This document shows, piece after piece, positions 26,514-35,206 of a stretch of DNA of 54,042 nt. The notes below the pieces were generated by a model that was given only the letters and a program-made list of their open reading frames with translations, ran no database searches and was not told where the DNA came from. Within the stretch, counting starts at the first letter, position 1, and each line of letters starts with the position of its first letter. Both the position numbers and the translations under genes were made by a program. Source of the stretch: Phocaeicola plebeius (lineage in GTDB: Bacteria > Bacteroidota > Bacteroidia > Bacteroidales > Bacteroidaceae); contig JALEPZ010000043.1 in NCBI GenBank assembly GCA_022767125.1, positions 1 to 54,042 on the forward strand, written 5' to 3'.

Positions 26514-27497
26514 TCATTCCGGTTGCACCTCCCCCTTGTCGGGGAGTTGCTTCCAGCCTTCGCCATACGTGTCGTAAGCGTCGGTCACCACCACGAAGGC
26601 ATGGGGGTCAACCTCCTTGATGGTCTGCTTCACGCCCGTCACCTCCTTGTAGCTCACCACAAGGAACACCATCTCCTTCTCCGCCTTGCTATAGAGGCCG
26701 CTACTCTTGATGCACGTAGCCGTACGGTCCAGATCCTGTAGGATGTAGCGGTGCAGCTCCTGCAGGTTCTTGTCGCTGATGACAAACAGCAGCTTGTCGT
26801 TCTTGGCCCCGTTGATGACACGGGCCAATACCCGCGAGCAGACATAGATGGCGATGAGCGAATAGAAAGACAGGTGCCAGGAGGGCTGAGCGCCATCGTC
26901 GGTCGCTCCGATGCCGAAGCCGATGACTACGAGTCCGAAAGCCACCACCAGGGCATCGACCAGCAGGATTCCCGTGGAGAACTTGATGTGGGCATATTTC
27001 TGGAGAATCATGGCCACGATGTCGCTGCCACCCGTAGTGGCCTGCTGGCGCACCACCATGCCCTGGCCGATGCCGATGACCACCGACCCCATGAGCGTAG
27101 TGAGCATCAGATGGTGAGTCATGTCCATTGTGCCCCCCATCAGCTGCGAGGCATCCAGGGCCTCAAGCGCCTCCGCATTGGGATAGACCAACCAGGACAG
27201 CGCATTCATGATGAAAGGCGTACTGAGAGCAGCGGCAATGGTGCGCCCGCCAAGCTTCGCCCCCAGTACGAGGACAGAAATGATGAGCAGGGGAATATCG
27301 AACATATAACCGAATGTTCCCACCTGAACAGAAGGGAACAGGTTATGCAGCACGATGCTGGCTCCATACACACCCCCAGGCACAATATTATAAGGGTTGA
27401 TGAAAAACACAAACCCCACCGCCATAATGGTACATCCCAAAAAAATGTTCATCCACGATACAATAGTTCTCCGCATAGTTTTCATATTCGTCGGCAT
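26514..27497 (-). CDS. YitT-family membrane protein with DUF2179 domain
   Basis: A 327-residue protein. The first two thirds carry five to six membrane helices with the family motif NPYNIVPGGVYGASIVL near the N-terminus and TTGGSDIVAMI in the middle. The last ~85 residues form the cytosolic DUF2179 domain (VTGVKQTIKEVDPHAFVVVTDAYDTYGEGW). Transport function is suspected but unproven. The -7 box at 27531-27538 rules out the longer reading frame that runs to 27665, so the start is taken at 27497; ATGs at 27485 and 27476 are alternatives. It is transcribed away from the tRNA-Gln pair. Confidence 0.87.
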   Translation of the reverse strand: MPTNMKTMRRTIVSWMNIFLGCTIMAVGFVFFINPYNIVPGGVYGASIVLHNLFPSVQVGTFGYMFDIPLLIISVLVLGAKLGGRTIAAALSTPFIMNALSWLVYPNAEALEALDASQLMGGTMDMTHHLMLTTLMGSVVIGIGQGMVVRQQATTGGSDIVAMILQKYAHIKFSTGILLVDALVVAFGLVVIGFGIGATDDGAQPSWHLSFYSLIAIYVCSRVLARVINGAKNDKLLFVISDKNLQELHRYILQDLDRTATCIKSSGLYSKAEKEMVFLVVSYKEVTGVKQTIKEVDPHAFVVVTDAYDTYGEGWKQLPDKGEVQPE

Positions 27498-27530
27498 TAA
27501 CAGTGAGTTATTCTTATTATAGTTATTCGG

Positions 27531-27538
27531 CAAATATA
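27531..27538 (-). promoter_or_regulatory. -7 box of the YitT gene
   Basis: The minus strand reads TATATTTG, matching TAnnTTTG, giving a leader of about 27 nt. Confidence 0.6.
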
Positions 27539-27609
27539 CAACAATAAGCGAAACAAGGCAACAAAAACAAAAAAAAGAGGGGTGAATCATAAAAAAAATC
27601 CTCGAAAAG

Positions 27610-27640
27610 TTTGGTAGTTTCCCAAAAAGCCGTACCTTTG
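27610..27640 (+). promoter_or_regulatory. promoter of the tRNA-Gln pair
   Basis: TTTG at 27610-27613, then 19 bp, then TACCTTTG at 27633-27640. This is the best match to the full Bacteroidota consensus in the window. Confidence 0.8.
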
Positions 27641-27679
27641 CAGCGTCAAACGAAAAGGATGACAAACAACAAATGATTT

Positions 27680-27750
27680 TGGACTATGGTGTAATGGTAA
27701 CACAACAGATTCTGGTCCTGTTTTTCCTGGTTCGAGTCCGGGTAGTCCAA
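27680..27750 (+). tRNA. tRNA-Gln (CTG anticodon), copy 1
   Basis: A 71-nt cloverleaf: acceptor stem TGGACTA/TAGTCCA, D-arm GTGT/ACAC, anticodon loop TTCTGGT giving CTG, T-arm CCTGG-TTCGAGT-CCGGG, discriminator A. CCA is not encoded. The base pair closing the anticodon loop is an A-C mismatch, as in copy 2. Confidence 0.93.
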
Positions 27751-27800
27751 CTCATTCAACGATTCGGAAGTCCTCACGGAGAGGAACCGAATAATAAGTT

Positions 27801-27871
27801 TGGGCTATGGTGTAATGGTAACACAACAGATTCTGGTCCTGTTTTTCTTGGTTCGAATCCGAGTAGCCCAA
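27801..27871 (+). tRNA. tRNA-Gln (CTG anticodon), copy 2
   Basis: Nearly identical to copy 1, 50 bp downstream and on the same transcript. Acceptor stem TGGGCTA/TAGCCCA differs by a compensated base pair, and the T-stem is CTTGG/CCGAG. The anticodon loop TTCTGGT is unchanged. The spacer between the two tRNAs can form a hairpin (ATTCGG/CCGAAT). Confidence 0.93.
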
Positions 27872-27877
27872 CTGTAA

Positions 27878-27914
27878 GAGAGAATGCTTTTTCAAGCATT
27901 CTCTCTTTCTTTTT
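27878..27914 (+). terminator. rho-independent terminator of the tRNA transcript
   Basis: GAGAGAATGCTT (27878-27889) pairs perfectly with AAGCATTCTCTC (27894-27905) over a 4-nt loop, followed by a T-rich tail to 27914. Confidence 0.95.
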
Positions 27915-27937
27915 ACACCTCACGATGTGCCCTAAGA

Positions 27938-27950
27938 GGGGGGGGGGGGG
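27938..27950 (+). repeat. poly-G tract of 13
   Basis: An uninterrupted run of 13 G between the tRNA terminator and the 3' end of the inositol-monophosphatase gene. Such a run is prone to length change by slippage, or may be a sequencing-length artefact. Confidence 0.9.
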
Positions 27951-27972
27951 CTATAAAAACCATATTAGGACA

Positions 27973-28743
27973 CTAAAGATGGTGCGTGATGATGGCGAGC
28001 ATCTCCAGGTGGTTGGCGGCGTTGTTGGCGGCGATGACACCTGTCGGTTCGGTGAGGTGCAGCGGGCTTCCGTCGGCACAGGTAATGACTCCACCCGCCT
28101 CGGTCACTATCAGCGAAGCGGCAGCATAATCCCATGGACTGAGCAGATACTCGAAATACAGTTCGCATCTGCCCATGGCCAGATAGCAAAGTTCCGGTGC
28201 GCAGGCTCCGAAGCGGCGGATGTCGTTGCATCTGCAAAAGGCTTCGACGATGATGCTTGAGCAGACGTCGGCATACTCCTTGTGATAGACCGGCAGAGCG
28301 GTACACAGCACGGCATTACCGAATGCCCTGTCGGAAACATGTATGCGCTGACCGTTCAGATAGGCACCACCGTCTCTGACGGCATGGAAGAGTTCATCGG
28401 TGCGAGGGATATACACCACCCCCATCAGCATCTCCTCCCGATGTTTCAACCCCACACAGATGGCACACTGGTCGATGCCACGGCTGTAGTTGGCGGTGCC
28501 GTCAATGGGGTCGATAATCCAAGTGTATTCGTGCTGGCTATCGTTGACATCCTTTTCCTCGCAGAGAAAGCCCGAATCAGGCATCATTGCCGCGAGTCTT
28601 TCGCAGAGGAAGTTCTGCACAGCCAAATCAGAGGAGGTCACGATATTTTCATATCCCCCCTTCTGCTCTATCTCAAATCCGTCGGTGACCATCCATCGGG
28701 ATGCATCACGAACGATACCAATCAATTGTTCAATCGTTATCAT
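27973..28743 (-). CDS. inositol monophosphatase family protein
   Basis: A 256-residue member of the IMPase/SuhB/CysQ superfamily. The metal site is complete: GFLCEEKD (E62/E63), WIIDPIDGTANY (D78, D81) and the C-terminal SPWDYAAASLIVTEAGG. Activity on inositol-1-phosphate, or on another sugar or nucleotide phosphate (such as PAP), is possible; the sequence does not decide. The start at 28743 is chosen because the family begins near here and the in-frame extension to 28881 is low-complexity. Its start overlaps the end of a small ORF upstream by 14 bp. Confidence 0.88.
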   Translation of the reverse strand: MITIEQLIGIVRDASRWMVTDGFEIEQKGGYENIVTSSDLAVQNFLCERLAAMMPDSGFLCEEKDVNDSQHEYTWIIDPIDGTANYSRGIDQCAICVGLKHREEMLMGVVYIPRTDELFHAVRDGGAYLNGQRIHVSDRAFGNAVLCTALPVYHKEYADVCSSIIVEAFCRCNDIRRFGACAPELCYLAMGRCELYFEYLLSPWDYAAASLIVTEAGGVITCADGSPLHLTEPTGVIAANNAANHLEMLAIITHHL

Positions 28744-28924
28744 GCTGTTTATAATATATATGGTTCCAAAGTCGGGATGCGATGGCCGAAAACTCCACTT
28801 TTCCGTCAATATAATCGGCAAAGGTCTCAATGGCCGACTTGCCGCCGGGTAGTTTGCAACTGCCGCACCCGCCACAAGCAAGTGTAAAGGTACAAATAAT
28901 CCATAAATCTACCAAGGTTTTCAT
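28730..28924 (-). CDS. small putative exported protein, unrecognised
   Basis: A 64-residue ORF with an N-terminal hydrophobic segment (residues 5-17) and cysteines at 17, 20 and 23 (CGGCGSC), then a polar tail KSAIETFADYIDGKVEFSAI. It could be a lipoprotein with a loose lipobox (TLAC). It overlaps the start of the inositol-monophosphatase gene, which is typical of translational coupling and supports its being real. I recognise no family. There is no clear -7 box directly before it, and a TACCTTTA inside it (near 28884-28891) could instead serve the downstream gene, so doubt remains. Confidence 0.45.
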   Translation of the reverse strand: MKTLVDLWIICTFTLACGGCGSCKLPGGKSAIETFADYIDGKVEFSAIASRLWNHIYYKQHDND

Positions 28925-29080
28925 TCGTCATTATTTCATTAAGACGCTACACAACCACCGGAAGCCTCAAAGCGTTCATTTTTAGGTATCCTTCCAATCA
29001 TCCGCTTACGAAAGTTTCCAAAAAAAACTAAAGAGCGGGAGAAAAGAGGAAGTTTCTTTCGTTGTATGGGGAAAAGGAAG

Positions 29081-29088
29081 TATCTTTG
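29081..29088 (+). promoter_or_regulatory. -7 box of rsfS-ftsH-cdsA
   Basis: TATCTTTG fits TAnnTTTG, about 32 nt of leader before the rsfS ATG. Confidence 0.6.
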
Positions 29089-29126
29089 CTTCATTATTTG
29101 ACAATTGATAACAAAACAACAAGAGA

Positions 29127-29486
29127 ATGAACGAAACAAAAGATTTGGTACAAAAAATCATAGAAGGAATCCAAGAAAAAAAGGGGAAGAAGATTGTCGT
29201 AGCGGACCTCACCGACATCGGCGACACTATCTGCCGGTATTTTGTCATCTGTGAGGGAAACTCACCCAGCCAGGTCCTGGCGCTCACCGACTCGGTGAAG
29301 GAATACGTGAGGATTCACGCGGGACAGAAGGCGTATGCTACCGACGGCACACGCAACGCACAGTGGGTGGCCCTCGACTACGGGGACGTAATGGTGCATA
29401 TCTTCCTGCCGGATGTCCGCCAGTTCTACCGACTGGAAAACTTGTGGGCGGACGCCCGGCTGACACAAATTCCTGACTTAGACTAA
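29127..29486 (+). CDS. rsfS: ribosome silencing factor RsfS
   Basis: A 119-residue RsfS/Iojap protein. Motifs include KKIVVADLTDIGDTICRYFVIC, DGTRNAQWVALDYGDVMVHIF and the terminal YRLENLWADA. RsfS binds uL14 on the large ribosomal subunit and blocks subunit joining when nutrients are short. It is the first gene of the conserved rsfS-ftsH-cdsA set and begins about 30 nt after the predicted transcription start. Confidence 0.93.
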   Translation: MNETKDLVQKIIEGIQEKKGKKIVVADLTDIGDTICRYFVICEGNSPSQVLALTDSVKEYVRIHAGQKAYATDGTRNAQWVALDYGDVMVHIFLPDVRQFYRLENLWADARLTQIPDLD

Positions 29487-29502
29487 CCAAAAACAACGAG
29501 CA

Positions 29503-31503
29503 ATGAACAGAAATTCCAATATTCCCAATAAACCGAAGATGAACATTCCTCGGCCCAGCCTGACCTGGCTGTATGTCGTTATCGCCCTGATTATCGGCTA
29601 CCTCTACTTTACGGGCGAAGAGGGGAGCGGCAGCCGGGAGGTTACCTATACGGAGTTCCAGCAAATGGTGAGCCAGGGGTATGCCAGCAAGATTGTTGCC
29701 TACGACGACAATGCCGTAGAGATGTTCATCAAGCCCGAACATATCGTAGACGTATTCAAGAAAGATGCTGCCAAGGTGGGACGCAGCCCCTTCGTCAAGG
29801 TGCAGGCCGGCTCAATGGAGGCGCTGGAGAAATTCATCGACCAGGAGCAGGCCAACGGACACTTCGACGGGTCGCTGAGCTACAAGAAGCAAAGCAACTA
29901 TTTTGGCTTGGTTTTCTGGAACATCTTCCCCATCTTCCTGCTGGTGGGCCTGTGGATGTTCATCATGCGACGGATGGGGGGAGGAGCAGGCCCCGGAGCG
30001 CCGAACAATGTGTTCAGCGTGGGGAAAAGCCGTGCACAGCTCTTCGAGAAGGGATCGGCTAAGATCACGTTCAAGGACGTGGCGGGACAGGCTGCCGCCA
30101 AACAGGAGGTACAGGAGATTGTGGACTTCCTGAAGCAGCCCCAGAAATATACCGAACTGGGCGGAAAGATCCCCAAGGGGGCTTTGCTGGTAGGCCCTCC
30201 GGGAACCGGCAAGACGCTGCTGGCCAAGGCTGTGGCCGGCGAGGCGGACGTGCCCTTCTTTTCGATGTCGGGATCGGACTTCGTGGAAATGTTCGTGGGG
30301 GTGGGTGCATCGCGCGTGCGCGACCTGTTCCGGCAGGCCAAGGAGAAGGCTCCCTGCATTATCTTTATCGACGAGATTGATGCCGTGGGCCGGGCCCGCG
30401 GAAAGAATGCCAACATGGGCGGCAACGACGAACGCGAAAGTACGCTGAACCAGCTGCTGACGGAGATGGACGGATTCGGATCGAACAGCGGGGTCATCAT
30501 CCTGGCGGCTACCAACCGGGTGGATATCCTCGACAAGGCACTGCTGCGGGCGGGCCGGTTTGACCGGCAGATCTACGTGGACCTGCCCGACCTGAACGAG
30601 CGCAAGGAAGTGTTTGGCGTGCACCTGCGTCCGCTGAAGCTGGACAAGACGATAGACGTGGACCTGCTGGCCCGCCAGACGCCGGGATTCAGCGGGGCGG
30701 ACATCGCCAACGTGTGCAACGAGGCGGCCTTGATTGCAGCCCGCCACGGGGAGCCGGCAGTGGGCAAGGAGGATTTCCTGGCTGCCATTGACCGCATTGT
30801 GGGCGGACTGGAGAAGAAGACGAAGGTAATGACGGCCGACGAGAAGCGGTCCATCGCCCTGCACGAAGCGGGACATGCCACGATTTCGTGGTTCCTGGAA
30901 CATGCCAACCCGCTGATTAAGGTGACCATCGTGCCCCGCGGACGGGCACTGGGAGCGGCCTGGTACCTGCCCGAAGAACGGCAGATTACTACGAAAGAGC
31001 AGATGCTGGACGAGATGTGTGCCACGCTGGGCGGACGGGCCGCCGAAGAACTGTTCATCGGCCATATTTCCACCGGTGCCATGAACGACCTGGAGCGCGT
31101 GACGAAGCAGGCCTACGGGATGATTGCCTATGCCGGCATGAGCGACGAGCTGCCCAACCTGTGCTACTACAACAGCGGCGACGAATATATGTTCAACCGG
31201 CCCTACAGCGAACGGACGGCCGAACTGATTGACAAGGGGGTGAAGGAGATGATTGCCCAGCAGTATGTCCGCGCAAAGGAACTGCTGAAGGAACATGCGG
31301 CCGGCCACAACCGATTGGCCGACCTGCTGATTGAGAAGGAGGTGATCTTTGCCGAGGATGTGGAGAAGATTTTCGGCAAACGACCATGGACGTCCCGTTC
31401 GGAAGAGATCATGGCGAAGGCCGAGGAGGCACCTGCCCTGCCCCAGCCGGAGAAGGCACCCGAAACGGACTGTCCGGAAGCTCCTGAAAACCGGGAAGGC
31501 TGA
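29503..31503 (+). CDS. ftsH: ATP-dependent zinc metalloprotease FtsH
   Basis: A 666-residue membrane-bound AAA+ protease. It has two membrane helices (about residues 20-37 and 137-157) around a periplasmic domain, Walker A GPPGTGKT (231-238), Walker [12 protein letters not shown], the second region of homology [21 protein letters not shown], and the zinc-site HEAGH (454-458). It degrades misfolded membrane proteins and selected cytosolic ones; in several bacteria it controls the LpxC level and hence lipid A, which fits the lipid genes that follow. The acidic, proline-rich tail (last ~30 residues) is variable in the family. Confidence 0.97.
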   Translation: MNRNSNIPNKPKMNIPRPSLTWLYVVIALIIGYLYFTGEEGSGSREVTYTEFQQMVSQGYASKIVAYDDNAVEMFIKPEHIVDVFKKDAAKVGRSPFVKVQAGSMEALEKFIDQEQANGHFDGSLSYKKQSNYFGLVFWNIFPIFLLVGLWMFIMRRMGGGAGPGAPNNVFSVGKSRAQLFEKGSAKITFKDVAGQAAAKQEVQEIVDFLKQPQKYTELGGKIPKGALLVGPPGTGKTLLAKAVAGEADVPFFSMSGSDFVEMFVGVGASRVRDLFRQAKEKAPCIIFIDEIDAVGRARGKNANMGGNDERESTLNQLLTEMDGFGSNSGVIILAATNRVDILDKALLRAGRFDRQIYVDLPDLNERKEVFGVHLRPLKLDKTIDVDLLARQTPGFSGADIANVCNEAALIAARHGEPAVGKEDFLAAIDRIVGGLEKKTKVMTADEKRSIALHEAGHATISWFLEHANPLIKVTIVPRGRALGAAWYLPEERQITTKEQMLDEMCATLGGRAAEELFIGHISTGAMNDLERVTKQAYGMIAYAGMSDELPNLCYYNSGDEYMFNRPYSERTAELIDKGVKEMIAQQYVRAKELLKEHAAGHNRLADLLIEKEVIFAEDVEKIFGKRPWTSRSEEIMAKAEEAPALPQPEKAPETDCPEAPENREG

Positions 31504-31535
31504 TTTTGTTTTTATTACCTAATTTCTATACGACC

Positions 31536-32369
31536 GTGAAAAATAACTTTATCCAACGAGCCATTACTGGGGTCCTCTTCGTAGCCGTGTTGGTGGGCTG
31601 CATGCTGGGAGGACCCATCCCGTTCACCCTGCTCTTTGCGGGGATTACGGCACTGACCATCCATGAGTTCGGTACGCTGGTGAACCGGACCGGCCAGGTG
31701 CAGATGAATCGCCCCATTGCCATCCTGGCGGGCGTATTCCTGTTCCTGAGCTTCGGGTATACCGGACTGATGCCGGAGCAGAACAGCATCTTTATCCCCT
31801 ACCTGTTCCTGCTGCTCTACCTGCTGATCAGCGAGCTCTACAGGAAGAAGAAAAACCCGGTGCAGAACTGGGCCTACGGGCTTATGAGCCAGGTGTATAT
31901 CGCCCTGGCCTTCTCGCTGCTGAACGTGCTGGCCTACCACACCGGCGGAACCGGGGAACCGCAGTACAACCCGGTGCTGCCGCTGTCTATCTTCATCTTT
32001 ACCTGGGTGAACGACACGGGAGCCTATTGCACGGGGATGCTGTTTGGCAAGCACCGCCTGTTTGAGCGCATCTCGCCGAAGAAGTCGTGGGAGGGCTCGG
32101 TAGGAGGAGCGGTCTTCAGTCTGCTGGCCGCCGCCGCCATGAGCCGGTTCTTCCCCTTCCTCTCCCTGCCCCAATGGATGGGACTGGGCCTGACGGTGGT
32201 AGTGTTCGGCACGTGGGGCGACCTCACGGAGTCGCTGCTGAAGCGAACCCTGGGCATCAAGGACTCAGGGAATATCCTGCCGGGCCACGGGGGGATGCTC
32301 GACCGCTTCGACAGTACCCTGATGGCGGTGCCGGCAGCGGTCATGTACCTGTACGTGATTTCCCTGTAA
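31536..32369 (+). CDS. cdsA: phosphatidate cytidylyltransferase CdsA
   Basis: A 277-residue membrane enzyme that makes CDP-diacylglycerol from phosphatidic acid and CTP. It has about eight helices and the C-terminal signature region SPKKSWEGSVGG followed by GDLTESLLKRTLGIKDSGNILPGHGGMLDRFDS. The GTG at 31536 is chosen as start (VKNNFIQRAITGVLF), as this is where family members begin; the earlier TTG at 31506 would add ten unconserved residues. Its 3' end overlaps the convergent lpxB gene by 29 bp. Confidence 0.93.
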   Translation: MKNNFIQRAITGVLFVAVLVGCMLGGPIPFTLLFAGITALTIHEFGTLVNRTGQVQMNRPIAILAGVFLFLSFGYTGLMPEQNSIFIPYLFLLLYLLISELYRKKKNPVQNWAYGLMSQVYIALAFSLLNVLAYHTGGTGEPQYNPVLPLSIFIFTWVNDTGAYCTGMLFGKHRLFERISPKKSWEGSVGGAVFSLLAAAAMSRFFPFLSLPQWMGLGLTVVVFGTWGDLTESLLKRTLGIKDSGNILPGHGGMLDRFDSTLMAVPAAVMYLYVISL

Positions 32370-33498
32370 GGCAGGCCACCATCTGACGGGCGGCCCTGCG
32401 GGAGGCACCCGGGCGGCCTAGAAGGGCGGCCATCTCACCATAGCCCCGGAGCATCGCCTCGCGCGACGGCCCGTCGGGAAGAAGAAGCCCCAACTGGTGG
32501 CGGATGTTAGAAACAGTCATAGCATCCGCCACCAGTTCTTTCACCACCTCGCGCCCAGCAATGAGGTTGACGAGCGAGATATAGGGCACCTTGAGCAGCC
32601 GTTTCCGCAGCCACGAGACAAGGCGACCGGCGGGGGTGTAGTAGCAGACCACCTGGGGGATACCGAGCAGGGCCGTCTCAAGGGTGGCTGTCCCCGAAGT
32701 GACCAGGGCCGCCCGCGACTGCTGGAGCAAGGCGTAGGTCTGACCAAAGACGACCGGAACCTGTGCCGGCAGATAACGGCGGTAGAAGGAGGGTTCGATG
32801 CCGGGGGCTCCGGCCACTACCGGCTGGCAGTCGGGGAAGGCACGGACGGCCTCGACCATCCGTGAGAGGTTGTCCTTGATCTCCTGCCGGCGGCTGCCGG
32901 CCAACAGGGCAATGACGGGGCGCGAACCGCCTCCGTAGACCGCCATAAGCCCGTCGATCGGCGATGAAGCGGGAGGAGACTGCCGGAACGCGGCGACGGC
33001 ATCGACACAAGGATTGCCCACATAGTGGATGGGGTAGCCATGTTTCTTCTCGAAGAAGTCCACCTCAAACGGCAAGATGGAGAAGAGTTCGTCCACATCG
33101 CGGCGAATATTCCGGATGCGGTATTCCTTCCAGGCCCATATTTTCGGCGAAATATAGTAGTAGACAGGAATCTGCGTGTGGCACTTGATGTAGTGCGCCA
33201 TCTTCAGGTTGAACCCCGGATAGTCCACCAGGATCAGCACGTCGGGTTGCCAGCGGACAATGTCGCGGCGGCAGAAGTCCATGTGGCGGAAAATCGTGCG
33301 CAGATGCAGCAGGACGGGGATGAAGCCCATGTAGGCCAGTTCGCGGTAGTGCTTCACGAGGGTGCCGCCGACCGCCTGCATCAGGTCGCCCCCGAAGAAG
33401 CGGAACTCCGCCTGGGGGTCTTCCTCGCGCAAGGCCTGCATCAGATGGGAGGCATGGAGATCGCCCGATGCCTCCCCCACAATGAGGTAGTACTTCAT
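32341..33498 (-). CDS. lpxB: lipid-A-disaccharide synthase LpxB
   Basis: A 385-residue GT19 enzyme that joins UDP-2,3-diacylglucosamine and lipid X to form the lipid A disaccharide at the inner face of the inner membrane. Motifs include the N-terminal YYLIVGEASGDLHASHLM, VDYPGFNLKMAHY, YYISPKIWAWKEYRI and the C-terminal ALVTSGTATLETALLGIPQVVCYY. The ATG at 33498 is used because it overlaps the surE stop codon (ATGA), giving translational coupling. It overlaps cdsA tail to tail by 29 bp. Confidence 0.95.
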   Translation of the reverse strand: MKYYLIVGEASGDLHASHLMQALREEDPQAEFRFFGGDLMQAVGGTLVKHYRELAYMGFIPVLLHLRTIFRHMDFCRRDIVRWQPDVLILVDYPGFNLKMAHYIKCHTQIPVYYYISPKIWAWKEYRIRNIRRDVDELFSILPFEVDFFEKKHGYPIHYVGNPCVDAVAAFRQSPPASSPIDGLMAVYGGGSRPVIALLAGSRRQEIKDNLSRMVEAVRAFPDCQPVVAGAPGIEPSFYRRYLPAQVPVVFGQTYALLQQSRAALVTSGTATLETALLGIPQVVCYYTPAGRLVSWLRKRLLKVPYISLVNLIAGREVVKELVADAMTVSNIRHQLGLLLPDGPSREAMLRGYGEMAALLGRPGASRRAARQMVACLTGKSRTGT

Positions 33499-34262
33499 AG
33501 CTTCCACCCTTTCATCTCATCGAGCAGCGCATAGGCTGTCATGTCAATCTGCGTAGGGGTAATGGCCACGTAGCCGTGGTCGAGGGCCCAATGGTCGGAG
33601 TCCTCCGCCTCTGGCTCCAGGTTGTCGTAATAGCCGGTGAGCCAATAATACTCTCCTCCCTTGGGATGGGTATGGGCCTCGTACTCGCCCCTCCATACGC
33701 CCCGCGTCTGGCGGCAGAGGCGGATGCCCTTCAGTTCGGGGACAGCGGGGAAATTGACATTCAGGCAGGTGCCTGTGGGCAGTCCGCGCCGGAGTACTTC
33801 CTGGGTGATGCGGCTTACGTAGGGCCGCAGGGGCGCGAAGTCGGCATCGGGATCGTGGTTGCACAGCGAGAAGCCCACGGCGGGCAGCTGCTTGAGGCAG
33901 CCTTCGATGACCACCCCCATGGTGCCGGAATAGTGGACATTGACCGACGAGTTGTCGCCGTGGTTAATGCCGCCGACGACCAGGTCGGGCTGGCGGGGCA
34001 CCACAGCATGGAGGGCCAGCTTCACACAGTCGACGGGGGTGCCGTTGCACTGGTAGACGCTCAGCCCAGCTTCTTTATATAATAAGGTGGCGTGAAGGGG
34101 CACATCGGAGGTAATGGAAGCCGAAGCTCCCGAGCGCGGCCCGTCGGGGGCCACGACCACCAGGTCGGCGAAGGGGCGCAATGCCTCCATCAGTTCATGC
34201 AGTCCCTTGGCACGGACACCGTCGTCGTTCGACAGCAATAGTAATGGTCTGTTTTTCATCAT
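33495..34262 (-). CDS. surE: 5'/3'-nucleotidase SurE
   Basis: A 255-residue SurE. The N-terminal LLLSNDDG (N12, D13, D14) is the metal-binding start of the family, and GGINHGDNSSVNVHYSGTMGVVIEG near residue 90 completes the site. SurE dephosphorylates nucleoside 5'- and 3'-monophosphates and short polyphosphates. It is the first gene of a surE-lpxB operon. A start at 34259 is equally possible. Confidence 0.95.
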   Translation of the reverse strand: MMKNRPLLLLSNDDGVRAKGLHELMEALRPFADLVVVAPDGPRSGASASITSDVPLHATLLYKEAGLSVYQCNGTPVDCVKLALHAVVPRQPDLVVGGINHGDNSSVNVHYSGTMGVVIEGCLKQLPAVGFSLCNHDPDADFAPLRPYVSRITQEVLRRGLPTGTCLNVNFPAVPELKGIRLCRQTRGVWRGEYEAHTHPKGGEYYWLTGYYDNLEPEAEDSDHWALDHGYVAITPTQIDMTAYALLDEMKGWKL

Positions 34263-34287
34263 TCTGCTCTTTCATTTGATTTGGCGG

Positions 34288-34295
34288 CAAAGGTA
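34288..34295 (-). promoter_or_regulatory. -7 box of surE-lpxB
   Basis: The minus strand reads TACCTTTG, back to back with the parA box at 34310-34317 (14 bp apart). The leader is about 20 nt. Confidence 0.7.
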
Positions 34296-34309
34296 CGAAA
34301 AAAAATGCG

Positions 34310-34317
34310 TATCTTTG
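34310..34317 (+). promoter_or_regulatory. -7 box of the parA operon
   Basis: TATCTTTG fits TAnnTTTG. The leader to parA is long, about 110 nt, and includes the DnaA-box-like sites. Confidence 0.65.
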
Positions 34318-34327
34318 CCCTGCGAAG

Positions 34328-34356
34328 TTATTAACAAATAGGGCGAGTTATCAACA
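34328..34356 (+). other. pair of DnaA-box-like sites in the parA leader
   Basis: TTATTAACA at 34328-34336 and TTATCAACA at 34348-34356 lie in the same orientation, 20 bp apart start to start. Each differs from the TTATCCACA DnaA box at one or two positions. They sit in the untranslated leader of parA. Whether DnaA binds here is unknown. Confidence 0.35.
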
Positions 34357-34433
34357 TTTCAGCAATTGTTACCACTTTTTAATAGGCAATGTCGCCGATT
34401 ATTCGTTACTTCGCAGCGATAAACAAGATGAAT

Positions 34434-35201
34434 ATGGGAAAAATTATTGCTTTGGCCAATCAGAAAGGCGGGGTGGGCAAGACCACCACGACCATCAACC
34501 TGGCCGCATCATTGGCTACACTCGAGAAGAAAGTGCTGGTTGTTGACGCTGACCCTCAAGCAAATGCCTCTTCCGGTCTGGGGGTCGACGTGAAGGACAT
34601 CGACTGCTCCATCTACGAGTGTCTTATCAACCACACGGATATCCGGGAAGCGATTTACACCACCGACATCGAGGGATTGGACATCATCCCTTCCCACATC
34701 GACCTGGTGGGGGCCGAAATAGAAATGCTCAACCTCGACAACCGCGAGAAAATCATGCAACAGGCCCTGGCACCGATGGTGGATGCCTACGACTACATCC
34801 TGATAGACTGCTCTCCCTCCCTGGGACTGATCACCATCAACGCGCTGACGGCGGCCAACTCGGTCATCATCCCGGTGCAGTGTGAGTATTTTGCCCTGGA
34901 GGGCATCAGCAAGCTGCTGAACACCATCAAGATTATCAAGACGAAACTGAACACCGGACTGGAAATCGAAGGGTTCCTGCTCACCATGTTCGACTCGCGC
35001 CTGCGTCTGGCCAACCAGATTTACGACGAGGTGAAACGCCACTTCCAGGAACTGGTCTTCAAGACCATCATCCAGCGGAACGTGAAACTGAGCGAAGCAC
35101 CCAGCCACGGCATTCCGGCCATCCTCTACGATGCCGACTCCACGGGAGCCAAGAACCACCTAGCACTGGCCAAGGAAATCATTACCAAAAACAAGGAGTA
35201 A
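34434..35201 (+). CDS. parA: chromosome-partitioning ATPase ParA
   Basis: A 255-residue Soj/ParA-type ATPase. The deviant Walker [11 protein letters not shown] (residues 11-20) has the signature lysine at both ends, [14 protein letters not shown] follows, and Walker B is [11 protein letters not shown]. There is no N-terminal DNA-binding domain, which marks a chromosomal ParA. It drives segregation of ParB-parS complexes by ATP-dependent binding to nucleoid DNA. The ATG at 34434 is taken as start from family alignment; 34428 and 34389 are in frame. parB follows 5 bp later. Confidence 0.95.
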   Translation: MGKIIALANQKGGVGKTTTTINLAASLATLEKKVLVVDADPQANASSGLGVDVKDIDCSIYECLINHTDIREAIYTTDIEGLDIIPSHIDLVGAEIEMLNLDNREKIMQQALAPMVDAYDYILIDCSPSLGLITINALTAANSVIIPVQCEYFALEGISKLLNTIKIIKTKLNTGLEIEGFLLTMFDSRLRLANQIYDEVKRHFQELVFKTIIQRNVKLSEAPSHGIPAILYDADSTGAKNHLALAKEIITKNKE

Positions 35202-35206
35202 ACGCT

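Noticed and set aside
28939..29139. Minus-strand small frame upstream of rsfS
   Set aside because: It spans the rsfS promoter and start in antisense, has no start signal and a Phe/Arg-rich composition from A+T-rich intergenic DNA.
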